Position numbers and translations under genes: made by a program
Notes under the pieces: model-generated
Told to the model about the DNA's origin: nothing
Databases searched by the model: none
The model's input: only the letters and a program-made list of their open reading frames with translations
Shown: one piece after another, positions 22,758-34,962 of the stretch
How the letters are laid out: every line of letters starts with the position of its first letter
Numbering within the stretch: position 1 is the stretch's first letter
From: Macrocybe gigantea
Taxonomy: Eukaryota; Basidiomycota; Agaricomycetes; Agaricales; Callistosporiaceae
Assembly (NCBI GenBank): GCA_011319805.1
Contig: SJRY01000229.1
Location: 868,001-932,000, forward strand
DNA: 64,000 bases
Reading direction: 5' to 3'

Positions 22758-24114
22758 ATGCTCCCTCCACTCTTCCAAGCATCATCCGTCCCGTCAGTCT
22801 CAAGACATAACTCGTCTCCTCGACCCCTCATACTCTTCCTCCTCCACTTCCTCATCTTCATCGTCCCCTCCTACCACAGTAGCATACCTCGACACCCATG
22901 GCGACCTCCACGACCCGGACTACCGCGACTTTCCAATCACCCTGTCCACGAACAAGTCCAGATCCAAAGCTGGTGGTGCTCGCAATGCCCGCCACAGGCA
23001 GTGCTCCCCCTCCAGCATGATGGCGATCCGGCCTCGGTGGGAGCTCGGCATCGATGGTGACGGAGAACGCGATCGCGAGGAGGACGAGGACGAGGACGCG
23101 TTGTATAATCTGCATCAAGACGATGAACGTCGCGCGTGGTACACGAATCCGAAACGCAGCAGCACGCTCTCGACCGATTACTCGTACTCGTACGCAACGT
23201 CCCGCGTCTCGCCTCCCACACCGTCCTCGCCCTCGTCTTCGCGCTACCACAACTACCACCCGACTACACCTCCCCCTTTGATGCCACATTCGACGACGAC
23301 GAGTACGAGGACGAGGAGCTCGAGGTGCAAGATCCGTATGCATCAAAGAAGGCCAAGAAGCGCAAGCCCTCGTCTTCCTCCGCCCACAGCGGCATCTCCT
23401 TCTCGGTCCTCCTCAAGCGGTCCAATTCCAAACACACAAAGCGCATCTCCCGCGCCTCAACGCTCCCCACGCCACCTCCGCCCCCGCCCCCTATCATCGT
23501 GATCAACGACACTGACGCCGATGCCGATGTCCCACCGCGCCAAGGCATCTCCACCTCCCTCCCTCATCAATCCGAGCGGAATCACTTTTCGCTTTCCGCG
23601 ACCCCGCGCTCCTCACCCGACCCCGACGACGCCCCGTGCGCCGTACGCGTACGCGTACCAATCCCTCTTTGACCCCATGCGCCCCGCCACTACCCGACGC
23701 TCCGCATCCCGCTCTTCGGTTCCCCGACGCGGGCTCGGCATCGTAACGCCGACCGTTGAAGGAGAGGAGACGGATCGGCCTGCGTCCGCGCCGCCCGTGT
23801 ACGTTTCGTATGGATATGGAGAGAGGACGAGGACGAGCAGGACGTTCCACGATGACGACGAGACGCGCATGCACATGCGCAACAAAAACGCATACGAGAA
23901 CGACGACGAAGCAGTATACGACGAGTACACCGCCGATGCCGACGAGCGCCTCGCAGCCTCGCGGCCGACTGCGCCACCAGCACCAACAGCAGTAGTTATG
24001 ACTCCAACGTGCACGCAGGCGCTCCGACGGGAGTGGCAAGCCGTCTCGCTCCGATTTCGATTTGGGCTCTTTAGAGCCAAGAAGCGCCTCCGCTTGCGCC
24101 TCGGATTGGCGTGA
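22758..24114 (+). CDS. Uncharacterised low-complexity protein, frame interrupted
   Basis: Not recognised. Coding character is clear in successive pieces: a Ser-rich stretch after LLDPSYSSSS, a distinctive segment YLDTHGDLHDPDYRDFPITL (22889-22950), acidic runs, DDERRAWYTNPKRSST, then an acidic patch in another frame from about 23260 (DATFDDDEYEDEELE) followed by a Lys-rich run (KKAKKRKPSSSS), SGISFSVLLKRSNSKHTKR and a Pro run. A third frame from about 23620 reads YAYAYQSLFDPMRPATTRR, then GLGIVTPTVEGEE, and ends at 24114 after an Arg/Lys-rich tail. The frame changes at least three times with no good introns, so bases are probably missing or extra. The rest is disordered, rich in Ser, Pro, Arg and Asp. 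Start chosen by the TATA box. Confidence 0.5.
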
Positions 24115-24151
24115 TTCGCTTCCTCACTCATCTTTTCTTGTCTTTTTTTTT

Positions 24152-24154
<3 letters not shown>

Positions 24155-24181
<27 letters not shown>
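24155..24181 (+). repeat. Poly-T tract (27 T)
   Basis: Uninterrupted run of 27 T just after the stop codon of the 22.8 kb gene. It could be a reversed poly-A remnant or a nucleosome-excluding tract. Confidence 0.85.
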
Positions 24182-24183
<2 letters not shown>

Positions 24184-24216
24184 CTTTCGACTCCGACGCG
24201 CTACATGCACAACTCA

Positions 24217-24236
24217 TCTCTCTCTCTCTCTCTCTC
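24217..24236 (+). repeat. (TC)10 microsatellite
   Basis: Ten perfect TC units shortly after the poly-T tract. Confidence 0.9.
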
Positions 24237-27200
24237 CATGTCTATCTCATCTGCACATCGCATCCATCTCATCACTCAACGCACAAACGCATGCTTGCTT
24301 TTATATTTCTTTTCTTTTTTTTCGCATTTCATGGATGGACGGAACTTGCATTTTTTTTTGGGTTTTCACTCCTCCACTCCAATTTCCTTTTCTTTTCTTT
24401 TGTTTTTTTTATGTACTTGACGTACCTTGAACATCGACGCACGAGAAACGTATCGTTTATGTAGCTTTTTAGGACGGCCCTCACGCACAACCTTTTTTTT
24501 TTCTTTCTAACATTACGCACTTGATACACGCACAAGTACGCACCGCAGAGATGGAATACGAACGATTGAATGTCTTTTTTTTTTTGGTTTGCGTGAGTTT
24601 TGAGTTTTGAAATGCGAGTCAGGCAGGGGAGATGGAGTGGTGGATTGCTGACGGCATGACTGTTTTGGCCCAAATTGCTGTTACGATACGACACGCAGTG
24701 CACAGCTCAAGAGTACGTTCAAGACACGCTGTTTGTGCGTTTTTTTCTTGGCTATTTTTCCTTTTTCTTTTCTTTTCCCTCTTTCGTTCTTTACAGCATT
24801 TTTTACATGACTCGTGAATCGTGAGCCACGATGTCCATCCTCGTCACACCGTGCGCCAAGTTCCAGACTCGGAGAACTCGAGAGTTCCAAGTAATGATGC
24901 GACAAGAGAGCTCGAGACACGTGTCAGTTTCTGACGTCGATGTCGTTGTCTCCAAGTTATCTCTGTCTTCTTTTTTTTTTTTTTTTTCTTTTCCTTTCTG
25001 TGGGTGTCGCCCGTTCGAGGCCCGTGAGCTGTTTCGAAGCGAAACATTATAATCAACCGGAATTCGATGGCAGTTGCCATCGCGGTCTTTCTCTCTTCTG
25101 TTTGCGGAGAAAAGACGCTCGTCGCCAGCATCAGGGCAACGTTTGAAAGCTGTATCTATTACTGCACACTACAGTATATCGTAATTCCAGGCCGTCTCAT
25201 GAGCATGCTCTGGAAACGAGCTGCATAGTGCATACATGACTCGGTCGGACAGGCGGATAGGTCACTTGCTCACTTTATCGCGATAACGAAAACAAGAACG
25301 ATGACGATAGTGCGTAGATAAGATCAAAAAAACGCGATATAGGATTGTAATCGATTCGCGTTGACCGGCGGGTGGGGCACGGGCACTGGGCACGAAGAGA
25401 ACGTGCTGTTTACAGCTCGAAAGCGGCAGGAGGTTGAGGTTGAGGGCAGTGCGATGAGATACACGAGTTTTTCACCCCCATCGATTGTCGATCCATCTCC
25501 GTCATCATCCATCCATCCATCCATCCAATCCGGGGAATCTTTGACACAGCTCTCTCGAAACGGGGCTGCCAGCCTCGAGGCACACATAAACCACGCACAC
25601 GGCTTCCCTCTTCCTTCTTTCCCTCTCCAGAATCAAACCGACCCACAGAAGAAATCAAGCCAGCGACACGTCTTCCACAGCATTGTAGGTTTTGAAAGAA
25701 CACGTCAACAAGTTCCGAAACGTCCCAGCGCAGTACATGTACGTATGCGTTCAGCCGAGGTCTAGAGCATGGACGCAGCAGGCAGGCGCTAGGTCACATG
25801 CACTGTGTGTGATGTGTCGTCTGGGCACAGGAGTACAGCCCGTCCCGTTCCTGGCCTTTTCTATTTTTTGTTTTTTTTTTTTGATCATATGCGACCTGAA
25901 AAACTGCATTGCGTCATCTATGACCTCGCGAAAAGTGGATCGCGAACCAGGACAATCGCCAATTCGCAATGGGCGAGAACAGATTCCAGCAAAGTTTGAG
26001 ATGTATACGTATCGGATGGAGCTGAGGATGCCGGTATAGGTGATCTGGGGTAAAATAGCCGGTGCTCGCTTGGGGCCCATGACGCTACGCATTCCAAATG
26101 CTTAGCATGTCTATGGAACGTTCGTGCTAGTCTCACTCACGATGACCCGGCTCAGTTTTCACAGACAACTTCACACTGCGCCTTGTTGTTGCCCAGAGCA
26201 CCACGGACGTGAGCGTGCTCGTGTTTCTTCTCACAACAATCACCAAGCTACCGTACTCAACCGGAACTATCATGCGACTTGACGATTCCACCGTGTGCGC
26301 AGCAACACCGCTGGGCTCTCATGCTTCAGGAACAGCGTCATGTACCGTGCCACATTTCTCGAAATGAGGTGGATTTGAGAGACGCACTTGGGATTAGAAA
26401 TCATGTGGTGACACAACTTGATTCTTACCAATCTGCACAACAAGAGCTTCGTCATTCGTGCGGCGTCTTTTTTTCCGAGGCCATATTGCGTTGCGTCTTG
26501 CTCACGTTTTGCCTTGCTCACCGGGGTGAAGCCTCAGACTAATGGGGAAATCCATGTTCGATCTGAACGTCTGCTCACGCGATTGTTTCGACATCGTTCA
26601 ATCATGCCTCATGCATCATCAATTGCTAGGTCGACTTTGCTTACAAACACTTTGAGAGGAGAGATGGTAACCAGGTCACACGCGGGATGGGAAATGCTGG
26701 GCTTACGGAAAGATATCACCAGTCCACGATGACCAGTTGGATGCGTAAGCTGGCTCGTACAAAGCAAAAGACCAAGTGACGCAGCGTTGGAGCCCGTTGA
26801 AGTCTGAAGCCGTCGGTTCATTGACAAGAGTTTATGGCAGAGAGAAAATAGATAGCGTGGGTCTAGGCGTTTATTTTTAAACCGGAAATGCTGCCGGGCG
26901 GAATAATTATAGCAGAAGAACCATGAAAGCCCTTGCACTGCATGATCGAGTCGTCGTATTGATAATTCCGATAGTCCCTTCAACACAAACTGCATTGCAC
27001 AGAATCGGCACTCAGGAACAGAAAGGCTTATCAGATAGCAGGACCCTCTAATCACAGGAGGTATCTGGTTACAAGGTATCTGGTCGAAGGAAGGAAATGC
27101 AAGGATTGTTGCCGCACGAGTCGGAAAGTGGGTGCGATAGGAACGCTGTCGGTCAACGCAGGAGGGTGACTTGATGTTTTTACTCATCCTCAAAGTGAAA

Positions 27201-30200
27201 TGGACGATTTAATATGCTCCGAAGTGATCCTATGGAATGCGGCGGTGAAAGAAACGGAGAGGGATTCGAAGCTCATGAGGCATTTGTTTCTAGACATGAA
27301 AAGCTCGGGCCGAACGTCGGCATGGGAAGCCAAGGGCATCTTGAGAGTCAGTGGACGAAAGTGAAAGCGAAGGGGCCTGTCTCTGTCTTGTGTCGGTTGC
27401 ACAACCATGCCGAGTGACGCTGATTGGACGTCAGCATCGACGTGAACCAGCTCGACCGGCGTTCACGGGATGGAAAAGTGGGGAGGCGCAGACAGCGTCT
27501 GAGTCATAGACGCCTCCGAAGCATTAGCAATTGAAAAGTTTCCATTGTGGTGGTGAAGAGCGATACTCAAAATTGTGGAAGCGGGAGGGAGGAACATAAA
27601 CGCGGCCCCAGTTTCCCGAATATCGGCTGAAAACGGGTGACGGGCTGAACGAACCGTCACCAGCACGTGATTGGTGACGGGGCGTATCGCACCTCGTCCT
27701 ACGTCTCACATTCGAATATGCGGTGGACATCAGCGCTGGCATCCTGTGGCATTCCCTGAATGTTCTATGAACGGGAGTTCTTGTGACTTTTTTTTTCTCG
27801 CTTGGCATATCACCGTCGACGCCGGGATCGGATGACTGGTGCCAGCATGGTGCTGGGCACTTCTTCCAAGCCAACCAATGCCAGGCCGCAGAGGTCTTCT
27901 GGAAGGCAAGAACCGCGGAGCTCGTTTCAAAGGTGTGCGTCTCGGAGCATGCTTCCATTTTCCATGGTTGACCAAGCGAGTCCTTGCAGGTATCATTGTT
28001 TATGCCTCTCTTTGGGGTCTTCACGTCCACGCCTGCTTTTACATTAAATCACCGGGTCAGCTGCAGGGCGTTTAACGAGCCTTCCTTTGCTGCTCATCCA
28101 AGCTTCTTTTGATCATTCATCATGCCCTCAGTGCTTCGCTGTGGCTCTTATTGCTATATTAGGAATGTGTGCATGATCCCACCCTCTGCACATCGGTGCT
28201 GCCCTCGTGCCATTTGTCCCTCCTTTCCCGATACGTCTTATCTCAGTTTTGTTATCTCGATATCGCTCAAGGGTCTTTAATCATTGTCTGGATAATTCAC
28301 CGGGGTGGCGTTCAAGCCGCAACATCCGTTGGACATGGAATGACGGCTCAATTGAAGCCACCATCTTCTAGTGGCGCCAGCGAGCATCGTGGCTAGCAGG
28401 TCCCGTCTGCGCATCCACAGCTCAAATTCTTGTCCTCGGCCATATGACTTGTCGAGGGACGCGGCATATTCCCAGCATGAACGCAACACGAGCACCGTGC
28501 CCAGCCTTCCTGACGAGGCCCCCACGTTCCCGCAGACCGAAATAACGAAAAAAAGGCCGTTACTGCTTTTCCAACAGCCTTCGAACTTCTTCAGGCGCCT
28601 CAATGCATCGTGGCGAGGCTTACCGCACCTTTTTACCCCATACAGCCGCCTTTCTTCCATTTCCTGTCAGAAGCCTCGTTTTCGAGCGAGCTCACCGGAT
28701 ACACGCGATCCAGCTCGCCACCCAGCTCATTGTTACGGCGATCAAAGCGCACTCCAATCGCGATGATCTATCATGGCTTATCGAACACTCGCGACCAGAC
28801 GATTCGTCGACGATGCAGAAACGCAAAGAAATACTCACGCCCTTCTTGTGCAGACTCTGATTGATTCTCGTCCGTGAGTCTAGCCTGGAATAATGGCCTG
28901 CTTGATATTCACGGCCAGACCACTTTCCAGCTGGATTTTGCCACGCCTCATTTTACATGAGAACTTTCGTTGGGATGTTTTTGGAACCCGGCGAACATAT
29001 CCGACTTTCTTCTTTTGAACCCTGGTCCAGCCAATGTTCACCTGGACCCTTCGCGACAGCGTGGTTCGATCAAGCTTCGATAATCCACCGTATAACATAA
29101 TTCCAGCCTTAGTCGAGATCGCCTCAGCTTGGTAACCGGACGACGTAATGACATGCTCAGATGGTGAATGACGGCCGAAAGTTATCTAGGCAGAGCAAAA
29201 TTCGTGGGTCGAACCATCCCGTGAGTAGACGGTCATATGCCCCAGCCAGCTCATGCAAACCTTACTCACTTCGTAGTTTGTCAACCCAATAGACCCCGTC
29301 CAGTACTGAGGACGATTAGGCAGCGGATTGGAAAAGTGCATAATTGCCGAAGTCCTTCCGTTTGCATAGGTGAAATAGCGGATGTACAGGAGGCTGATCG
29401 GTCGTTCCTAGCAATAATTCTCCCTAATATTGCACCATCCCCTTATCTCTGTCTTCCCGATTCGCGTTCCCGCGAGCCAAGTGAAAGTCTAAGCTCGGAA
29501 TGCAGGCGGTTTTCAACGTTGAGTTCACGTGCAGCGTCTTGGATGAAAAGTGCTCCCGCGTTGTATATATGTAGGCGCTTTCATGTTGCGCTGTGCTGTT
29601 TAGAGCACACACAGTGAGCTGCTGACCTCTCTTGCGGGCTTAGCTGCCCGTTGGAGGAGCGCTGCTTTTCGTGATAAGCTACGACTGACACCGTCGCGAG
29701 ACCGGCCCAAGTTCCATCCGTTCACTTTCTCAGTCACTTTTGTAATGCCCACAGCGGCACTAGCGGTTCACGTGGGTCGCTCGCCTCGCCCAGTTGTCGT
29801 GGCATTGTCCAATCTGCTCCCGCAACGCACGCCAAGTCGTGGTCAAGTGCTCCAGCGCCCATAGGCTACGAGCGAATCGGCGCATTGCTGATCATACATA
29901 ACCATTTGCGAAAACTCGGGGGAACTCGCATGGGAATGTTGTCGCCTTTTCCTTGTTCACAGGCTGCGCTGTTGGCCTGTCATTGGCCTGATGCTCTGCA
30001 ATCGCTCGCTGAATTCACCCGTGTCGCAAGGTCATTGTGTGGCAGGCTTAGCAGTCGAAGAGGATTTCACTCCGCTTGTGTGAGGCGCACCCTCCCATGA
30101 GTTCTCTTGGCTCGAACTTTGCTCATCTTCAAAGGTCGAGCTCCGGACTGCGGAACGAAATTTGGTCACGACGCGAACTGGTTTGCTTTCCTCTTCTACT

Positions 30201-30534
30201 TCGCTCTATCGTCCATTCAGACATGGTGATGCTCTCAACGGATCATGAATGGGAGCAATGCAATTAACTTTGTTCGTTTGTGCTCCGAGGTATGGGGGTG
30301 AAACGACCTATGTATCATCTTCCAAGTGCAGGGATGTACATACATAGCGCCACCGCTGGATCTGTTCCGCACTATCCACCGTGCTCCGACCTGCCACACG
30401 TTAATATATGCTGACATATCCTCTCTGCGTCCATGCAAGAACCGACAGATATGTTCCTTTCTTTCGCGTTCGAGAGGGATGATGCTAGGAGACCATACGA
30501 GCAAAGGTGATGAGGTTGGTAGTCGTGCGTTAAT

Positions 30535-31579
30535 TCAAAAGAAATCGTCGCTCTCATGGTACCGAACTTCAAGAGAATAAACACGATCTTCGTGAATCGT
30601 GATAGCGAGATATAGCAGGCTGGCGGGATATGGCAGGCTCGTTATGCTTTGGACGAGGTTGAAGTCATCCAACCGAATTGACGAAAGGCCTCTGAGATCC
30701 AAATTTATTTTCCGTGTTCAACCTTCGAACCGTAGTATGGAGTGATAGACGTACCAAGAACCCATCCCAAGTCTACGCTCGACATTACATATCGGATAGG
30801 AGATTTTGCGCAGAGCAGGCAAATGCGTTTGATACTTTCTGCGTCGTCTCCGCCAATGTCGAGATTCTCAAGGCTATCGAAGTCATAGATGAGTGATAGA
30901 GTTATATCCAATGAGATTGGATATCGTATCGAAAGACTCGAGAAGCGGATATGTTGGAAGTGAGAGACGTCTAATTGCTTGCTGTACTGTTCATCCACGT
31001 CGCAAAAATCTGCGGCCAAGGTGGTGACATTCGGGAAGAGAGCCAGAAAAGACAACGACATTTCCACTGCGTTGAGCTCCAACACACGGACCTGTGAAAA
31101 ATTACAAGTGTCCGCCATCGCCTCCACAAACAGTGCCCCAGGAAACGTCCCAAGACTTCCTCCCGTTAGCGAGATATGACGAGATGTTTGATAACCGAAA
31201 GCTTCTGGAGAATACTTGAGAGAAACCCAAGACAACTTCTCAGGTCGAAATGATCATCGTCAGAGTCCGCAGAGTTGAAAAGTTCGAACCTCCGAACATG
31301 TCGCGCAATGTTCCCGTTTTCGGAGACGATCTCCAGAAAGCGGGCACTGCGGGTGTCAAGCGGGTCCGGGTCCAAATCCGGGATGTAGAACTGTACACTT
31401 GAGAACAAGTGTGCTTGGCAAATTGGTCGAAATGCACGGCAGGTTAGAGCGCAGGAAGACACAGAGGCGAGATCATTGTTGAGAGCGAGTTCCTCGATTA
31501 TTGAGCAAACCAGCTCGAGAGGCAACGTCGAAGGAAGCACCATGAAAAGAGCGGCAAGCGAATCTGTCGAGGACCTCAT
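30535..31579 (-). CDS. F-box / leucine-rich repeat protein 1, one base apparently missing
   Basis: F-box proteins recruit substrates to SCF ubiquitin ligases. The F-box-like start is LPLELVCSIIEELALNNDLA...CALTCRAFRPICQAHLFSSV, followed by leucine-rich repeats (VRVLELNAVEMSLSFLALFP, FDSLENLDIG). An intron at 30690-30754 (65 bases, GTACGT donor) joins VLG to GLSSIRLDDFNLVQSITSL, ending at a TGA at 30535. At about 31185 the frame slips between KHLVI and SLTGGSLGTF with no intron. The spliced length is 980 bases, exactly one short of 327 codons. Substrate unknown. It is the first of three related genes in line. Confidence 0.7.
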
Positions 31580-31979
31580 TCTGCTGCCAATCTCTCATAG
31601 AAATGAATGAACGTACCTGCAAAATGAAGCAGGTAAGTTATCGACTGACGTTCCCAGCCTAAAGAAGATGAAAAAGTCTGGTACGCAGTCGTGTTGAACA
31701 AAGCTTCGTGGCCAGAGCCACCATCGAGAACCTGAAATCGAAATTCTGAGCTGGACGAGGGCAAGCTCACTGACCATGTATTTCATGCAGATTGAAGATT
31801 CTGGATCAGGATCTGGTCGCAATTCAGGACAACGAAATGTAGATATATATCGCTTCACATGTTCCTTGGGTGAATATATCAAAAATCAGTATATGCAGGT
31901 GAGAAAACACCAAGGCCTCAAAATTTGAATACTCGGTGACAACGATGATAGCTAAGTGCTGTTGAAGGTGACGTCGCTT
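31580..31979. other. Spacer between F-box genes 1 and 2
   Basis: A 400-base spacer holding the promoter of F-box gene 1. Two overlapping open frames exist but show no F-box or repeat pattern. Confidence 0.4.
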
Positions 31980-33262
31980 CTAAGAAACAACAAGTTGCAA
32001 GCCGCGCCCCGCGGCACTGGGAAGGCATGAGACAAGAAGACTGCGCAAAAGATGATGACGGCTCGGATTGTCGGAGTTTGTTTCCAGCGTAATCGTCCGA
32101 AGGCCAACGAATAACTGGAGGTCATCATCGAGGGCAGCAATATGAGGCTTGATGTTGCGTAGAACACGACTGGCGATCTTGTCCTCCAGGCTGTCTTCGG
32201 GTTGTTCATCATGTTGTCCATCTTCATCGTCATCCGGAGTGCTTTCCCTTTCCTCATCATCGTCGTCCGCATAAGCCGCAAAAATAGGCTCTTCTTCCTC
32301 GCTGTCGCTGTCTTCATCCACTTTCTCGTCGGGAAATGCCACAACAATGACGAGACGAGTCAGACGATCAGGAAAAGGAATAGATTGTATGTCTTTAATT
32401 CGCTCTATATCCCCAAAGATCAATGCAGAATACTAGGAGCTTACTGAACAGGGATTGCAGACCAATGTTCGTTCCCAGCTCTTCGATTGGGGACTTTGAG
32501 CAGAAGCCAATAAGGCGGTTTAGACAGAGGTTGTCGACATAACGTTTAACTGGCGAATGTGATCGAAGTCGTAAAGAAGGGAAATGTCGTTCAGAGTTGA
32601 AGCCTCGATATCGGATACAACAAACTTCGACAGCTGCCGTCGATGATAGGTCGACGGTGCATACGCAGACCTGTCCTCTTTCTCGTACTTATCGATCGTG
32701 CAGTCCGTCACGCTCAACGCTTTGAGATGAGCGAAGGACGCCAAAAATGCGCACGTCATATTGCATACCCCGCTGAGGACCAGAGAGCGAATTTTGCAGG
32801 TTTTGTTGGCAGCTATGAAGACGTCCCTGAACAGGTGCAGAGGGAATAGTTCTCTCTTGTGTTGTGCAAGCAAAGTTCTTTGAAATTTGTGAGAGGATTT
32901 ATGACTTGTGAAAGATCCTCCTCCCAGTCCGACGAGCCGCGCATTTCAATGTAGTCAAAGTCACTGTCGCGACTATGCTTCATGGTAAATTTCCGAACGT
33001 ACGAGGCGATGACCGGGTCAGCGGTGATAATCTCGACGAAGACGTCCATGCGGTAGATTGGTGGTGCGCTTCCGGAGTAGTTGGGTGATTTCATGAAGGA
33101 ACTCGTATAAAAGGTGATTTCGGAATATAAATGAGCTTGTACCAGGCTTCGGAAGGCGCGACACGTCAAAGCACAGGAATGGAGAGATTCTCCATCGCTT
33201 TTGAGGGCGACCTCGTCAATTATCAGACGGTATACCTGCTGAGAGAATGCCGACGGACCCAT
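31980..33262 (-). CDS. F-box / leucine-rich repeat protein 2 with acidic insert, two frame slips
   Basis: The F-box-like start is VYRLIIDEVALKSDGESLHSCALTCRAFRSL. Repeats follow (IRSLVLSGVCNMTCAFLASF, FDHIRQLNV, RLIGFCSKSPIEELGTNIG), aligning with genes 1 and 3. An intron of about 44 bases (GTAAGC donor, ATATAG acceptor, near 32400-32445) joins LQSLF to ERIKDIQSIPF at the same place as introns in the other two genes. The last exon has a highly acidic insert (DEDSDSEEEE, then DDDDEERESTPDDDEDG) not seen in the others. Frame slips, each as one missing base, occur near 32875 and 32525. Either it is a decaying copy or the bases were lost in assembly. Confidence 0.65.
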
Positions 33263-33740
33263 GGAAAAGGGACTCGGAGGATTACAATGGGTCTATACAG
33301 GCGACAAGCTGTCAGCCTGGCTATGGAGGGAACACAACAGAAGTTGAGCATACCTGTGTGGCGAATCGGCGATGGTTGCCTGCTGTCGAATCGGAGTATC
33401 GAAACGATGAGAGGGTCCGGGTCTGTTCGCTGAGAACTTTGAAGGCTGTCGATATTCCTAGTGGCCATAGACCGAGAATGAACTTTTTATATTTTCTCGG
33501 ACACGTGACCTGTCATGATACAGTGCAACGCGTCGCGAGTCACAAGCACGATGTCAAGATGGTGCTGAGCTGAGTTGGCTTATATTTCGGAAAAGTAACA
33601 TCTTATGCATGTCATACTATGTAAGAGAAAATGGTCCAGGCTACTGAACTAAACGATGGGTGGCGGTGTAATTATGAACTAGTGTAATTATGAACGGGTA
33701 TAGTGATCAACGGAGACAGTCGCCCGTTCGCTCACAGCAC
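33263..33740. other. Spacer between F-box genes 2 and 3
   Basis: About 480 bases containing the upstream region of F-box gene 2 and the 3' flank of gene 3, including a near-duplicated short motif (TGTAATTATGAAC at about 33667 and 33684). No gene seen. Confidence 0.4.
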
Positions 33741-34962
33741 CTATCCCATACACGTTACGAGGCTGATGTGTACGTTCTGACGTTCGGCATTGGGAATACA
33801 CATCATGAGGTCCTCATACCGGGAGAGGTTCAGCGACCCGTGGAATTCTATTATGAGTGCGTGAAGACTCCTTAACGCAGGCAGGAGCTCGTTGAGCTTG
33901 GTCAGGCTTTGATGACTTTGACTGGCTAGGGCATTTTTGCTTTTATTGAATGCTATCATAAGGGAGAGGTGCGTGAGATGTGCGGGAGATGGAAGGTTCC
34001 TGATACTGCCGACTAGAGATGGGCCCTCCAGTGCATTTCTGATGCGCAATGCGGTAAGTTTCGTGAGATTCAGTCCTGCGTGATGCAATATGCCAATAAG
34101 TCATTCAGCTCAACTCGATGACTTTAAGAGATCTACCAGGAATCGATTCTATGCCAGTATCGAGTGATAAATGTTCCACAATAGATCCCGAGCACAGCGT
34201 AGCGAGTCTTCGAAGAAATTGACGCCCGCAGAGACTAATGTCCAATTTGCGGAGATGACCGAGGTCATAGAAGTGTGATAGTTGGTCCAGAAGGACTAAG
34301 TCCTGCGAGCGTCGTATGGTGAGGCTTGTAAGTCGAGATCGAGGACGGCCAAGGGCTGAAGGTCCAATTTGGGTTTTGTTGTTGTTATCTTTGTTACTTT
34401 TAAACTGGACGTAGGATACATCCAAGGTTGTAATATTTGGGAACGAGGATAGGAAAGACGATGCCAAGTCCGTAATACCATGGAGTACCAGTGTATGGAG
34501 ATTGGGATGCCTTGCCGAAGTGACAAAAGCATTCTCAATGAGCTGCATCGGGAAGAAGGGAGCATATATGTCTTCAATGACGATCGTCTTCAATTTTGGC
34601 AGTTTTCCTAGAACTATCGGGAGATATATGATATCATGTTTAAGGTCGCTTCGATTGTCCATGGCATGAGTTACAGGGGCAAAGGTACCCTTCAGTTTGA
34701 GTGATTGAACATATCCAGATAGAGCCGGATTAGCTGATAAGGTATCGAGAAGACGAATTGTAAACTGGCTGGGTAATTTCTCCGCCGCATCCCGGGCCAG
34801 TTGAACTGGTAGCTTGATTCTGGATAATAAATGTCGCTGAGAAAGTGTTCGTAAAGCGCGACAGGTAATAGAACAGGCTTTCAGGGCAGAAACGTCTTGC
34901 TGAAGGCCGAGCTCGTCAATGGCTGGGTATAACAATTCCAAGGGAAAGTACGGCGGCTGCAT
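33741..34962 (-). CDS. F-box / leucine-rich repeat protein 3 (intact)
   Basis: From ATG 34962, FPLELLYPAIDELGLQQDVS...ACSITCRALRTLSQRHLLSRI matches the F-box start of genes 1 and 2. Repeats follow: KLPKLKTIVIEDIYAPFF, PNLHTLVLHGITDLASSF, FPNITTLDVSYVQF, LGHLRKLDISLCG. One intron (34076-34136, 61 bases, GTAGAT donor, CACGCAG acceptor) joins GIESIPG to LNLTKLTALRIRN in frame. Total 386 residues with no frame break, so this copy looks functional. The intron falls at the same place as in its two neighbours, which shows common descent by tandem duplication. Substrate unknown. Confidence 0.75.

Larger units (their letters stand above)
24115..30534. other. Gene-poor, T-rich region
   Basis: About 6.4 kb with no recognisable protein. 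The first kilobase is very T-rich on the plus strand (many runs of 8-27 T) and probably contains the 3' untranslated region of the preceding gene. A CATC tetranucleotide tract lies at about 25506-25528. Frames of 100-190 codons (such as minus 26609-27193) have no domain and no splice support and look like chance openings. Confidence 0.5.

Noticed and set aside
26609..27193. A 194-codon minus-strand open frame
   Set aside because: No recognisable motif, no splice sites and an irregular residue make-up; not supported as a gene.
32470..32535. A 50-base GT...AG segment in F-box gene 2 that would restore the frame
   Set aside because: It would remove RLIGFCSKSP, which aligns with exon sequence in the other two F-box genes, so a missing base is more likely than an intron.
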